NCBI RefSeq assembly: GCF_019645835.1
Contig: NZ_CP080998.1
Coordinates: 3,906,001 to 3,970,000 of the forward strand
Direction: 5' to 3'
DNA length: 64,000 bases
From: Mycolicibacterium holsaticum DSM 44478 = JCM 12374
GTDB taxonomy: Bacteria > Actinomycetota > Actinomycetes > Mycobacteriales > Mycobacteriaceae
Shown here piece by piece: positions 11,009 to 19,950 of the stretch. A model generated the notes under the pieces. That model did not search any database, was not told the DNA's origin, and worked only from the letters and a program-made list of their open reading frames with translations. Both the position numbers and the translations under genes were made by a program. Position 1 is the stretch's first letter. The number at the start of each line of letters is the position of its first letter.

Positions 11009-12373
11009 ATGGCTGACCCGCCTTTTGGCTTCTCTGCCGGGGACGACCCGGAGCGCGACAAGCGCAAGAACGACCCCGACGCCGGCGGCGCCGGCGACCC
11101 GTTCGGGTTCGGCGGGTCGGAGTTCGACATGTCGCAGCTCGGCCAGATCTTCACCCGGCTCGGCGAGATGTTCAGCGGTGCGGGCGGCGCGATGGCCGGC
11201 GGCAAGACGTCGGGTCCGGTGAACTACGACCTGGCCCGGCAGCTGGCGTCCAGCCAGATCGGGTTCGTCGCGCCGGTTCCCGAAGCGACCAGCGCCGCGG
11301 TGCGCGACGCGGTGCACCTCGCCGAGACTTGGCTCGACGGTGCGACCGCGCTGCCGGCAGGCACCAGCACCGCGGTGGCGTGGACACCCACCGACTGGAT
11401 TGACAACACGCTCGGCACGTGGAAACGGCTGTGCGATCCGGTGGCCGAGCAGATCTCCACCGTGTGGGCGTCGGCGTTGCCTGAGGAAGCCAGGAGCATG
11501 GCCGGCCCGCTGCTGTCGATGATGGCCCAGATGGGCGGTATGGCGTTCGGTTCACAACTGGGTCAGGCGCTGGGCAAGCTGTCGCGAGAAGTGTTGACCT
11601 CCACCGATATCGGGCTGCCGCTGGGACCCAAGGGGGTCGCCGCGCTGATGCCGGACGCGGTCGAGTCGCTGACCGAGGGTCTCGAACAGTCGCGCAGCGA
11701 GGTGATGACTTTCCTCGCCGCGCGTGAGGCCGCACATCATCGCCTGTTCGTCCACGTGCCGTGGTTGTCCAGCCAGCTGCTCAACACCGTCGAGGCGTTC
11801 GCCAGGGGCATGAAGATCGACATGAGCGGCATCGAGGAGGCCGCGCAGGGCTTCAACCCGGCATCGTTGACCGACCCGACACAGCTGGAACAGCTGCTCA
11901 ACCAGGGCATCTTCGAGCCGAAGGCGACGCCGGAGCAGACGGCGGCGCTGACGCGGCTGGAAACGCTGCTGGCGCTGATCGAGGGCTGGGTGGAGACGGT
12001 CGTCGCCGACGCGTTGGGCGACCGGCTGCCCGGTACGTCAGCGCTCTCCGAGATGCTGCGCAGACGCCGCGCCACCGGCGGCCCCGCCGAGCAGACCTTC
12101 GCCACCCTGGTCGGACTGGAGTTGCGTCCCCGCAAGCTGCGGGAGGCCGCAGCGCTGTGGCGGCGGCTGGCCGAGGCGGTCGGCGCCGACGCCCGCGATG
12201 CGGTGTGGCAGCACCCGGACCTCCTGCCCAATGCCGAGGACCTCGACGAACCGGCCGGTTTCATCGACCGCATCATCGGCGGCGACACCAGCGGCATGGA
12301 CAGTGCCATCGCAGAAGCGATCGCCGACATGGAAAACCGCTCTGAGGACGAGGGCGACGAACCCACCGGCTGA
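11009..12373 (+). CDS. Zinc-dependent metalloprotease-like protein, DUF2342 family (Rv3195-like)
   Basis: A 454-aa soluble protein with an acidic, Gly/Asp-rich N-terminus (MADPPFGFSAGDDPERD) and a long helical domain carrying the family motif REAAHHRLF near residue 245. That motif fits a metal-binding HxxxH-type helix. The ATG at 11009 follows GAGGAC closely; an upstream GTG/TTG in the same frame is possible. It is divergent from the Lon-like protease and followed 53 bp later by a co-oriented gene. The substrate is unknown. Confidence 0.88.
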   Translation: MADPPFGFSAGDDPERDKRKNDPDAGGAGDPFGFGGSEFDMSQLGQIFTRLGEMFSGAGGAMAGGKTSGPVNYDLARQLASSQIGFVAPVPEATSAAVRDAVHLAETWLDGATALPAGTSTAVAWTPTDWIDNTLGTWKRLCDPVAEQISTVWASALPEEARSMAGPLLSMMAQMGGMAFGSQLGQALGKLSREVLTSTDIGLPLGPKGVAALMPDAVESLTEGLEQSRSEVMTFLAAREAAHHRLFVHVPWLSSQLLNTVEAFARGMKIDMSGIEEAAQGFNPASLTDPTQLEQLLNQGIFEPKATPEQTAALTRLETLLALIEGWVETVVADALGDRLPGTSALSEMLRRRRATGGPAEQTFATLVGLELRPRKLREAAALWRRLAEAVGADARDAVWQHPDLLPNAEDLDEPAGFIDRIIGGDTSGMDSAIAEAIADMENRSEDEGDEPTG

Positions 12374-12426
12374 GGCTGTGGATAACCCGCACGGCGATTG
12401 CCGCGCTACGTGGCAAGGTTTGTCGC

Positions 12427-13254
12427 ATGAGTCGCTACGCGCTCAACCCGGCGACGCCGATCTTGCTGCGCCCCGACGGGCTGGTGCAGGTGGGTTGGGA
12501 TCCGCGCCGCGCGGTCGTGGTGCGTCCGCCGTCGGGCATGGGCGCGGCCGCGCTCGCGCAGCTGTTGCGGCGGCTGCAGTCGGGTGCCACCCTGGCCGAA
12601 GTCCAGTGTCACGCCGACGGTGTCGAACCGGCAGGCATCATCGATCTGGTCACGTCGTTGGTCGACGCCGGTGTCGTGACCCGCACACCGCGCCGACGTC
12701 CCCGTGCGGCGTCGGTGCGTATCCACGGCAGCGGGCCCCTTTCGGATCTGCTGTCCGGGGCGTTGGCGTGTTCGGGTGCCCGGGTCACCCGCAGCTCACG
12801 TAGCAGTGCCGGTGCGCCGTCCGAGCCGACCGACCTGGTGGTGCTCTGCGACTACCTGGTGGCCGACCCGCGCGTGGTGCGTGATCTGCACGCCGCGGGG
12901 GTCGCGCATCTGCCGGTGCGGATGCGCGACGGCACCGGGCTGGTCGGCCCGCTGGTGATCCCCGGCGTGACGAGCTGCCTGGGTTGCGCCGACCTGCACC
13001 GCAGCGACCGCGACGCCGCCTGGCCTGCCGTCGCGGCCCAGCTGCGCGACACCGTCGGCACCGCCGACCGGGCCACCGTGCTGGCGACCGCCGCGCTGGC
13101 ACTGAACCAAGTGGACCGCGTCATTCGCGCCGTGCGCGAGCAACGCAGCACCGACGAGCCGTTGCCGACGCTGGACACCACGCTGGAGTTCGACGTCAAC
13201 GTGGGCTCGGTCGTCACCCGTCGCTGGTCACGGCACCCGCGGTGCCAGTGCTGA
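12427..13254 (+). CDS. Cyclodehydratase/TOMM-like conserved protein (Rv3196-like)
   Basis: A 275-aa protein. The N-terminal 90 residues look like a peptide-clamp-type domain (LLRPDGLVQVGWDPRRAVV). The C-terminal half has the GVTSCLGCADLHRSDRD signature seen in the E1/YcaO-partner cyclodehydratase family of azole-peptide (TOMM) biosynthesis. No precursor peptide, YcaO or dehydrogenase gene is nearby. It lies between the DUF2342 gene and the ABC1 kinase, an arrangement kept in M. tuberculosis. I infer a conserved actinobacterial role rather than a natural-product cluster. Confidence 0.8.
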   Translation: MSRYALNPATPILLRPDGLVQVGWDPRRAVVVRPPSGMGAAALAQLLRRLQSGATLAEVQCHADGVEPAGIIDLVTSLVDAGVVTRTPRRRPRAASVRIHGSGPLSDLLSGALACSGARVTRSSRSSAGAPSEPTDLVVLCDYLVADPRVVRDLHAAGVAHLPVRMRDGTGLVGPLVIPGVTSCLGCADLHRSDRDAAWPAVAAQLRDTVGTADRATVLATAALALNQVDRVIRAVREQRSTDEPLPTLDTTLEFDVNVGSVVTRRWSRHPRCQC

Positions 13255-13311
13255 AAACGTCTGTTGCCAAGTTGTTGCCGTGCGCACAGCGCCGTCAGGG
13301 ATGATGGTCTG

Positions 13312-14631
13312 GTGAGTGACATCAAACGGGGCCGCGCGGCTCGTAACGCGAAGCTGGCGAGCCTGCCCGTCGGCATGGCGAGCCGAGCCGCCCTCGGCTT
13401 CGGAAAACGATTGACCGGCAAGTCGAAAGACGAGGTCAACGCCGAGCTGATGGACAAAGCCGCCCAGCAGTTGTTCACCGTTCTCGGTGAGCTCAAGGGC
13501 GGCGCCATGAAGGTCGGGCAGATGTTGTCGGTGATGGAGGCCGGCGTTCCCGAGCAGTACGGCAAGCCCTACCGCGAAGCGCTGACCAAGCTGCAGCGCG
13601 AGGCGCCGCCGCTTCCCGCCGCCAAGGTGCACCGCGTGCTGGACGCGCAGCTGGGCACGAAATGGCGCGAGCGGTTCTCGTCGTTCGACGACACCCCGGT
13701 GGCGTCGGCCAGCATCGGGCAGGTGCACAAGGCCGTGTGGTCCGACGGTCGCGAGGTGGCGGTCAAGATCCAGTATCCAGGCGCCGACGAGGCGCTGCGC
13801 GCCGACCTGAAGAGCATGCAGCGGATGGTCAAGGTGCTCAAGCAGCTTGCCCCCGGCGCCGACGTGCAGGGCATCGTCGACGAGCTCATCGAACGCACCG
13901 AGATGGAACTGGACTACCGGCTGGAGGCCGACAACCAGCGTGCGTTCGCGAAAGCCTATGAGGGACACCCGCATTTCGTCGTCCCGCACATCCTGGCCAG
14001 CACACCCAAGGTGGTGATCCAGGAATGGATCGACGGCATCTCGATGTCGGTCATCATCAGGGAGGGTACGCAGGAGCAGCGAGATGTCCTGGGCACCAGG
14101 CTTTTTGAGCTCACCTATGATGCGCCGCGGCGCCTGGAGATGATGCACGGCGACGCACATCCGGGCAACTTCATGCTGATGCCCGACGGCAAGATGGGCG
14201 TCATCGACTTCGGTGCCGTGGCCCCGATGCCCGGGGGGATCCCGCCCGAACTCGGCATGGCCAGCCGCTTTGCCATCGCCAAGGACTACGACAATCTGCT
14301 GCCGGTGATGGAGAAGATCGGGTTCATCCAGAAGGGCGAACAGGTTTCGACCCGAGAACTCGACGAGATGCTGCGGCCCTATGTGGAGCCGCTTCAGGTC
14401 GAGGTGTTCCACTACACCCGCAAGTGGTTGCAGAAGATGACCGTCGCCGACATGGACCGGTCGGTGGCTCAGGTCCGCACGGCCCGCCAGATGGACATTC
14501 CGGCCGCACTGGCGATTCCGATGCGGGTCATCGCATCCAACATCGCGATCTCCTGCCAGCTGAATGCGCGTATCCCGGCCAGACGGCTTGCCAGCGAACT
14601 CATTCCGGGCTTCGCCGACGAAGCCGCCTGA
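13312..14631 (+). CDS. ABC1/UbiB-family atypical kinase (Rv3197-like)
   Basis: A 439-aa member of the ABC1 (ADCK/UbiB) family. The hallmark KxGQ motif (MKVGQMLSVMEAG) precedes the kinase-like fold. Also present are the ATP-lysine segment VAVKIQYPG, the catalytic-loop-like MMHGDAHPGNFML and the metal-binding VIDFGAV. The GTG start at 13312 gives VSDIKRGRAARNAKL; the frame is open from 13264. It is convergent with whiB7. The M. tuberculosis homologue has been linked to macrolide tolerance; otherwise the role is unknown. Confidence 0.92.
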   Translation: MSDIKRGRAARNAKLASLPVGMASRAALGFGKRLTGKSKDEVNAELMDKAAQQLFTVLGELKGGAMKVGQMLSVMEAGVPEQYGKPYREALTKLQREAPPLPAAKVHRVLDAQLGTKWRERFSSFDDTPVASASIGQVHKAVWSDGREVAVKIQYPGADEALRADLKSMQRMVKVLKQLAPGADVQGIVDELIERTEMELDYRLEADNQRAFAKAYEGHPHFVVPHILASTPKVVIQEWIDGISMSVIIREGTQEQRDVLGTRLFELTYDAPRRLEMMHGDAHPGNFMLMPDGKMGVIDFGAVAPMPGGIPPELGMASRFAIAKDYDNLLPVMEKIGFIQKGEQVSTRELDEMLRPYVEPLQVEVFHYTRKWLQKMTVADMDRSVAQVRTARQMDIPAALAIPMRVIASNIAISCQLNARIPARRLASELIPGFADEAA

Positions 14632-14641
14632 GTCCGCCCAG

Positions 14642-14689
14642 ACTGCGTACAGATCGCGTTCTGCGGCGATTTCGCGATCTGTGCGCAGT
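14642..14689. terminator. Bidirectional hairpin between ABC1 kinase and whiB7
   Basis: Arms 14642-14658 and 14673-14689 are 17 bp long with a single mismatch and a 14-base loop. The hairpin sits between the stop codons of two convergent genes, so it probably terminates both. No T-tract is seen. Confidence 0.65.
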
Positions 14690-14715
14690 TTCGACGTCCA
14701 CCGACGCGGCGGCGC

Positions 14716-14997
14716 CTACGCTGCGGCGGGGCTGCCCTCGGTATTCTTGCGCGGCCGGCCGCGCGGGCGCTTGCGCGCGATGACGGTGCCGCGCTCGAAA
14801 ATCTCGCCGCCCCAAACGCCCCACGGCTCCTGACGTTCCAGCGCTGCGGCCAGGCATTCCCGACGGATTGGGCAATCAGCGCACAGCTGCTTGGCGCATT
14901 CGAGGTCGACGGGGTTCTCGGCGAACCACAGGTCGGGGTCGCCGATGTGACAGGGCACCGTCAGCATCGTCTTCTTCCGGCATGTCCGGCTAGACAT
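14716..14997 (-). CDS. whiB7: WhiB-family transcriptional regulator WhiB7
   Basis: A 93-aa [4Fe-4S] regulator of intrinsic antibiotic resistance. Cluster ligands C16, C39, C42 and C48 are present, followed by the GVWGGE turn that contacts the principal sigma factor and a C-terminal AT-hook (GRPRK) typical of WhiB7. Extra cysteines lie at C6 and C34. The ATG at 14997 gives MSSRTCRKKT; the frame extends upstream through leader RNA but that part is not protein-like. It lies between uvrD2 and the ABC1 kinase as in other mycobacteria. Expression should be controlled by the upstream leader peptide, attenuator and AT-rich promoter, with WhiB7 autoregulating. Confidence 0.97.
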   Translation of the reverse strand: MSSRTCRKKTMLTVPCHIGDPDLWFAENPVDLECAKQLCADCPIRRECLAAALERQEPWGVWGGEIFERGTVIARKRPRGRPRKNTEGSPAAA

Positions 14998-15083
14998 GTC
15001 TGTCCTCTGCTTCCTGGTCGAGGGTTTCGCATCTGTCTTCTGATGGATCTGCGACCAGGTGTTCGGTGTCCTAGCGATTCCCG

Positions 15084-15126
15084 AAATAAAACTGGCCACG
15101 GATCCGGTGACTGCGGTTCCGTGGCC
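15084..15126 (-). terminator. Intrinsic terminator/attenuator in the whiB7 leader
   Basis: On the minus strand a perfect 9-bp stem (15118-15126 with 15094-15102) is followed at once by AGTTTTATTT. This is a rho-independent terminator placed between the leader-peptide stop (15150) and the whiB7 start (14997), exactly where attenuation control requires it. Confidence 0.88.
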
Positions 15127-15149
15127 TTTTCGGCGAAATCGTGGCTTTC

Positions 15150-15329
15150 CTAGATGAAGCCCCAATCCACGGAAGGTGCAGTCGCGGCGGCGGCGGCGGC
15201 GCGGCGCTTGCGCTGCGTCGCGGCGGCGGCCATGGGATGCGCCCAGGTGACGGCGACCTGGAGGGTCCGCGACAGGCCGGCAACGCCCGCGACATGGCCT
15301 ACGCCGGTGAACGCGTTGATGCTCGCCAT
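15150..15329 (-). CDS. Alanine-rich leader peptide (uORF) of whiB7
   Basis: A 59-residue upstream reading frame preceded by a strong AAAGGAGGG site and ending 23 bp before the attenuator stem. It begins MASINAFTGVGHV and 17 of its 59 residues are alanine, with runs of four and six near its end. Published work on mycobacterial whiB7 describes a leader peptide whose stalled translation opens the attenuator, with alanine starvation among the inducing signals. This composition fits that model. The peptide itself probably has no other function. Confidence 0.85.
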   Translation of the reverse strand: MASINAFTGVGHVAGVAGLSRTLQVAVTWAHPMAAAATQRKRRAAAAAATAPSVDWGFI

Positions 15330-15383
15330 GATCTCGACACCCTCCTTTCGCACGATGAGTTGCACAACAGGTGTGCGATCTTG

Positions 15384-15422
15384 AGGTTAAGGGTAACAGC
15401 GTGATCGCACAATCAAATTTTT
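15384..15422 (-). promoter_or_regulatory. whiB7 promoter with AT-rich WhiB7 site
   Basis: On the minus strand AAAAATTT (15415-15422) lies just upstream of a -35 TTGTGC (15407-15412), a 17-bp spacer and a -10 TAACCT (15384-15389). An AT-rich tract directly upstream of the -35 is the known signature of WhiB7-dependent promoters, consistent with autoregulation. Confidence 0.75.
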
Positions 15423-15445
15423 GACCAGCGGTTTTGGCGCGATCT

Positions 15446-17563
15446 TTACGACGTTTGGCGGCTCTTGACCAGAGCGAGCACATCGGGGCCGTACTGCTCG
15501 AGCTTGCGGGCCCCGATGCCGGGAATCGCCACCAGCGCCGTGTCATCGGCAGGCAGCGTCTCGGCGATCGCGATCAACGTGTTGTCGGTGAACACCACGT
15601 AGGCGGGCACGTTCATCTCCTTGGAGATACGCAGCCGCCAGTCCTTGAGCTGTCCCAACAACTCCTCGTCGAGGTCTGCCGAGCAGGTTTCGCAGCGCCG
15701 CAACATGATCGCGGGCGGGGTGGTCAATGCGCTGTTGCAGACCCGGCAGCGCGGCGTGGCGCCGCGGGACCGGCGCGGCCGCGACGGCGCGGCCTCAGCC
15801 GACGACTGCGGCGCGATGCCGTTGAGAAAGCGCGACGGCTTGCGGCTCTGCCGTCCACCAGGGGCACGGGCCAACGCCCAGCTGAGCGCCAGATGTATTC
15901 GCGCCCTGGTGATCCCGACGTAGAGAAGCCGACGCTCTTCCTCCACCGGCTCACTGTCGGGACCGTGGGACAGCGCGTGGGAGATCGGCAGGGTGCCGTC
16001 GGCCAGTCCAACCAAAAACACCGCGTCCCATTCCAGCCCTTTGGCGGCGTGCAGCGACGCCAGCGTCACGCCCTGCACGACGGGTGGATGCCGGGCGTCG
16101 GCGCGCTGGCGCAGTTCGACGATCAGGGTCCGCAGTTCCAGCGACGGGCGTTGGGCGACTTCCTCGTCGACGAGTTCGGCCAGCGCCGTCAGCGCCTCCC
16201 ACCGCTCACGCGCCTTGGTGCCCGCCGGCGGCTCGGCGCTGAGCCCGAGCGGTTCGAGCAGCGTACGAACGGTTTCCGGCAAGGGGGCCTCGGGTTCGGC
16301 CCCGCGTTCGGCCGCGCGCTGCAGCGCCACCAGCGACTGGCGGATCTCCTGGCGGCTGAAGAACCCTTCGCCGCCGCGCACCTGGAACGGGATTCCGGCC
16401 TCGGTCAACGCTTCCTCGTACACCTCGGACTGGGCGTTGATGCGGTACAGCACCGCGATCTCGGCCGCTTGGGTGCCCGACTCGATGAGCCGCTTGATGC
16501 CCTTGGCCACGGCGGCGGCCTCGGCGACCTCATCGGGATGTTCGGCGAACGTCGGCTTGGGTCCCGGGGCGCGCTGGCCGACGAGATGCAGCTTACTGCC
16601 GGCCATCCGGCCGCGGGCGCCGGCGATGACCCGGTTGGCCAGCGACACCACCTGCGGCGTGGAGCGGTAGTCGCGCTCCAGCCGGACCACCGCCGCGTCG
16701 GGGAAGCGCCGGGAGAAGTCGAGCAGATAGCGCGGTGTGGCGCCGGTGAACGAGTAGATGGTCTGGTTGGCGTCGCCGACGACGGTGAGGTCGTCGCGTT
16801 CGCCGAGCCACGCGTCGAGCACCCGTTGCTGCAGGGGCGTGACGTCCTGGTACTCGTCGACGACGAAACAGCGGTACCGGTCGCGGAACTCCTGGGCCAC
16901 CGCGGCGTCGTTCTCGATCGCCGCCGCGGTGTGCAGCAGCAGGTCATCGAAATCCAGCAGCGCGGTTCCGTCGCGGCGCGCCTTGAGCGTCTCGTAGCCG
17001 GCGTAGATGGTCGCGATCTTCTCCGCGTCGAACGGGATGTCGCGTCCTGCCGTCGCAACGGCCGCGGCGTAACCCTCCGGGCTGATCAAAGAGCCTTTGG
17101 CCCACTCGATTTCACTGGCCAGGTCGCGTACGTCATCGGTGCTGGTCTGCAGGCCCGCGCGGTTGGCGGCCTGGGCGACGACCGAGAACTTGGTGTCAAG
17201 CAGCTGCCAGGACGTGTTGCCGACCACCCGCGGCCAGAAGTAGGACAGCTGACGGCGGGCCGCGGCGTGAAACGTCATCGCCTGCACGGACTCGGCGGAG
17301 ATGTCGGCCCAATTGGCGCTCAGGGCGCGCAACCGGGCGCGCATCTCCCCCGCCGCCCGCTGCGTGAACGTCACCGCCAACACTTGCGAGGCGGCGACGT
17401 GGCCGCCCGCGACGAGGTGGGCGATGCGCCGGGTGATGGTGCGGGTCTTGCCGGTGCCCGCACCGGCCAGCACGCACACCGGGCCGCGCGGGGCCAGCAC
17501 GGCCTCGCGCTGCTCCTCGTCGAGGTCGTCGACCACGCGCAGCGAATCGACCTCTACCGACAT
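15446..17563 (-). CDS. uvrD2: ATP-dependent DNA helicase UvrD2
   Basis: A 705-aa SF1 helicase. Walker A is [12 protein letters not shown], motif II is VVDEYQDV and motif III is [10 protein letters not shown]. The C-terminal region has a four-cysteine zinc module (CRVCNSA ... CETCSAD) and an HRDC-like domain ([13 protein letters not shown]), the architecture of mycobacterial UvrD2. The start at 17563 ([10 protein letters not shown]) is chosen because it fits the family N-terminus; 17572 is an equal-frame alternative, and neither has a strong ribosome site. Neighbours mrx1 (divergent) and whiB7 are as in M. tuberculosis. Confidence 0.95.
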   Translation of the reverse strand: MSVEVDSLRVVDDLDEEQREAVLAPRGPVCVLAGAGTGKTRTITRRIAHLVAGGHVAASQVLAVTFTQRAAGEMRARLRALSANWADISAESVQAMTFHAAARRQLSYFWPRVVGNTSWQLLDTKFSVVAQAANRAGLQTSTDDVRDLASEIEWAKGSLISPEGYAAAVATAGRDIPFDAEKIATIYAGYETLKARRDGTALLDFDDLLLHTAAAIENDAAVAQEFRDRYRCFVVDEYQDVTPLQQRVLDAWLGERDDLTVVGDANQTIYSFTGATPRYLLDFSRRFPDAAVVRLERDYRSTPQVVSLANRVIAGARGRMAGSKLHLVGQRAPGPKPTFAEHPDEVAEAAAVAKGIKRLIESGTQAAEIAVLYRINAQSEVYEEALTEAGIPFQVRGGEGFFSRQEIRQSLVALQRAAERGAEPEAPLPETVRTLLEPLGLSAEPPAGTKARERWEALTALAELVDEEVAQRPSLELRTLIVELRQRADARHPPVVQGVTLASLHAAKGLEWDAVFLVGLADGTLPISHALSHGPDSEPVEEERRLLYVGITRARIHLALSWALARAPGGRQSRKPSRFLNGIAPQSSAEAAPSRPRRSRGATPRCRVCNSALTTPPAIMLRRCETCSADLDEELLGQLKDWRLRISKEMNVPAYVVFTDNTLIAIAETLPADDTALVAIPGIGARKLEQYGPDVLALVKSRQTS

Positions 17564-17645
17564 GCGGTCCATCTTGGCAGGGCGCGGTGACAAAACCCGG
17601 GACGGCGGCGGGCATGTTGGGCGCATCGACTACGTTGAAGGCGTT

Positions 17646-17900
17646 ATGAGCGCTGCAGCAAATCCTCAGGTGACCATGTACACCACGTCGTGGTGCGGCT
17701 ACTGCTTTCGGCTGAAGAAGGTTCTGCAGGCCGAGGGCATCGAGTTCGCCGAGGTCGACATCGAGGCCGATCCTGAGTCGGCGCAGTTCGTGGCGTCGGT
17801 CAACGGGGGCAACCAGACCGTGCCGACGCTGAGGTTCCCCGACGGGTCCACGCTGACCAACCCGAGCGCCAAGGACGTCAAGGCCAAGCTGGCGGGCTAA
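17646..17900 (+). CDS. mrx1: Mycoredoxin-1 (glutaredoxin-like)
   Basis: An 84-aa thioredoxin-fold protein with the active site WCGYCFRLKK near residues 16-19 and the cis-Pro region QTVPTLRF. Mycoredoxin-1 uses mycothiol to reduce mixed disulfides in the cytoplasm. The ATG at 17646 is the obvious start. It is convergent with nudC and the two stop codons overlap in the tetranucleotide CTAA. Confidence 0.94.
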   Translation: MSAAANPQVTMYTTSWCGYCFRLKKVLQAEGIEFAEVDIEADPESAQFVASVNGGNQTVPTLRFPDGSTLTNPSAKDVKAKLAG

Positions 17901-18829
17901 TCGTCCGCGGCCCAGGATTCGATGATCTCCCTGGCGATCGAGATCGACCCCGGCAGGAGCAGCCGCGACGACGAGTCGCTACTCCAGTCGCCCGCGTCGA
18001 GAGCTTCGCGTACCTGCGCGCGGGTGAACCAGGCCGCCTCGGCGATCTCGCCGTCGTTGAACGAGAACTCCTGTTCGGGGTCGCCGACCGCGTGGAAGCC
18101 GACCATCAACGACCGCGGGAACGGCCACGGCTGGCTGCCGAGGTATTGCACATCCGTCACGGTCAAGCCGATTTCCTCGGAGATCTCGCGCACCACGCAC
18201 GACTCGAACGATTCGCCGGCCTCCACGAACCCGGCCAGCAGCGAGAACAGCCGTTGCGGCCACACCGTCTGGCGGGCCAGCACCGCGCGGTCGTGGCCGT
18301 CGTGCACCAGGCAGATCACCGCGGGGTCGATGCGGGGAAACTCCTCGTATCCGTTGACCGGGTCGACCCGTGACCAGCCGGCCTTGGCCGGTCGGGTCGG
18401 CGACCCGTCCTTTGCGCTGAACTGGGCGCTGTCGTGCCAGTTCAGCAGCGCGGTGGCCGTGGCCACCAGCTGCGCGCTGACGTCGTCGAAGATCTGTCCG
18501 CCGCGGCGCAGGTCGAGCACCTCGGTCTCGGCGTCGGGATCCTCGGGTCCCTCCAGCGCGGCCCGGATCGCCCACACGTGTCTGCCGTCGTTGAGCCGGC
18601 CGAGGAAGACGGCGTTCTCCGGCGGCCGGTCGCCCAGGGTGGCGGTGTTTCCCAGCAGCACCCGCCCGCCGGAGATGAGTACCTGGTTGCGGCGGTCGAT
18701 CCGCAGCAGTGCCGCGTCGGCCCAGCCGGCGATGGCGGCGTCGACGTCGGTGCGCAGCGCGTCGGAGCGATCGGCGCCGACGCGGGACAGCAGCGGGGTG
18801 TGGCGAAGCTGAAATCCGTGGGCCGTCAT
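17897..18829 (-). CDS. nudC: NAD(+) diphosphatase NudC
   Basis: A 310-aa Nudix hydrolase of the NudC type, which splits NAD(H) and can remove NAD caps from RNA. The Nudix box is intact (GFVEAGESFESCVVREI followed by SEEIGL). The NudC specificity motif appears as SQPWPFPRS. The region that holds a four-cysteine zinc ribbon in E. coli NudC (here around WHDSAQFSAKDGSP) has no cysteines, so zinc is probably absent. The start overlaps the stop of the upstream channel gene (ATGA), indicating co-translation. Confidence 0.94.
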   Translation of the reverse strand: MTAHGFQLRHTPLLSRVGADRSDALRTDVDAAIAGWADAALLRIDRRNQVLISGGRVLLGNTATLGDRPPENAVFLGRLNDGRHVWAIRAALEGPEDPDAETEVLDLRRGGQIFDDVSAQLVATATALLNWHDSAQFSAKDGSPTRPAKAGWSRVDPVNGYEEFPRIDPAVICLVHDGHDRAVLARQTVWPQRLFSLLAGFVEAGESFESCVVREISEEIGLTVTDVQYLGSQPWPFPRSLMVGFHAVGDPEQEFSFNDGEIAEAAWFTRAQVREALDAGDWSSDSSSRLLLPGSISIAREIIESWAADD

Positions 18830-19905
18830 CGGTCGGTCTCCGCGTTGCGGATGTAGAGCAGCCGGTCGCCGAGCTCGAGGGCATCGACCTCCGGGTTGTC
18901 GACGCGCACCAGCTTGTTGTTGCGCACGACGCCCAGGACGAGGTCGCTCTGGTGCCGTGGTGAGCCGCCGACCTCCTTGGGGGTGACCTCGCGTTCGGAG
19001 ATCGCAAAGCCGCGGTCGGGGGTGAGCAGGTCCTCCATCATCTCCACCACACTGGGCGTCTGCACGGCGACACCCAGCAGCCGGCCCGCGGTCTCGGCAG
19101 TCACCACCGTGGAGTCCGCACCGGACTGCTTGAGCAGATGCTCATTATCGGTTTCCCGCACGGCGGCAATGATCTTGGCCTTGGGCGCCAACTCGCGTGC
19201 GGTGAGCGTGACAAGCGCCGCACTCGGGTCGCTGTTGGTCGCGACGATGATCGCCCTCGCGTGCTGCGCGCTGGCCAGCCGCAGCACTTCGGAGTCGGTG
19301 GCGTTGCCGCGCACGGTGACCAGCCCGGCGCTCTTGGCGCGTTCCAGCGCGGTGGGATCCTCGTCGACGACGACGATGTCGGCAGGCGCCACCTCGTCGC
19401 CGACCATGGCGGCGGCTGCGGTCCTTCCTTTCGTGCCGTAGCCGACGATCACGATGTGGTTGCGCACTTTGTTCCTCCATCGCTGGATTTGGTAGACCTG
19501 CCGCGACTGCGTGGTGAGCGTTTCGACCGTCGTACCGATCAGCACGATCAGGAACGCCACCCGCAACGGGGTGATCACCAGGACGTTGACCAACCGGGCC
19601 CCGGCCGTGACGGGCGTGATGTCGCCGTATCCGGTGGTCGACAGCGACACCGTCGCGTAGTACAGGCAGTCCAGGAACGACAGCCGGTCGCCGGTGACGT
19701 CGCGGTAGCCGTCGCGGTCGACGTACACGATCAGCACCGCCGCGAAGAGGGCCAGGGTGGCGTAGATGACCCGCACGGTGATGCGCCGCGCCGGGCTCAC
19801 CGGGTCGGTCGGGATCTGCACCCTGTCGGTGAGGGCGTGCACCGGCCGATCGGCCAGCGAGTCGTCGAACCTGCGGAGCCGACGCCGCAGACTGCCTTCA
19901 GCCAC
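18826..19905 (-). CDS. Two-helix potassium channel with RCK domain (Rv3200c-like)
   Basis: A 359-aa protein with two membrane helices around the pore loop STTGYGDITPV, whose TTGYGD is the K+ selectivity filter. A TrkA-N/RCK domain (VIVGYGTKGRTA, nucleotide-binding) and a TrkA-C domain follow. It should gate K+ flux in response to a nucleotide or ion ligand. The start is GTG at 19905. It is translationally coupled to nudC downstream, suggesting a functional tie to nucleotide state. Confidence 0.94.
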   Translation of the reverse strand: MAEGSLRRRLRRFDDSLADRPVHALTDRVQIPTDPVSPARRITVRVIYATLALFAAVLIVYVDRDGYRDVTGDRLSFLDCLYYATVSLSTTGYGDITPVTAGARLVNVLVITPLRVAFLIVLIGTTVETLTTQSRQVYQIQRWRNKVRNHIVIVGYGTKGRTAAAAMVGDEVAPADIVVVDEDPTALERAKSAGLVTVRGNATDSEVLRLASAQHARAIIVATNSDPSAALVTLTARELAPKAKIIAAVRETDNEHLLKQSGADSTVVTAETAGRLLGVAVQTPSVVEMMEDLLTPDRGFAISEREVTPKEVGGSPRHQSDLVLGVVRNNKLVRVDNPEVDALELGDRLLYIRNAETDR

Positions 19906-19950
19906 GGAAACCGGTCACCGCTGCAAGTGAGCGCACGCCATTATGTAACC

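Noticed and set aside
15180..15235. GCG/GCC-rich run as a microsatellite repeat
   Set aside because: It is the alanine-codon cluster of the whiB7 leader peptide.
15434..17590. A 718-codon plus-strand frame opposite uvrD2
   Set aside because: Composition is typical of antisense shadow and no domain is recognisable; the helicase motifs are all on the minus strand.
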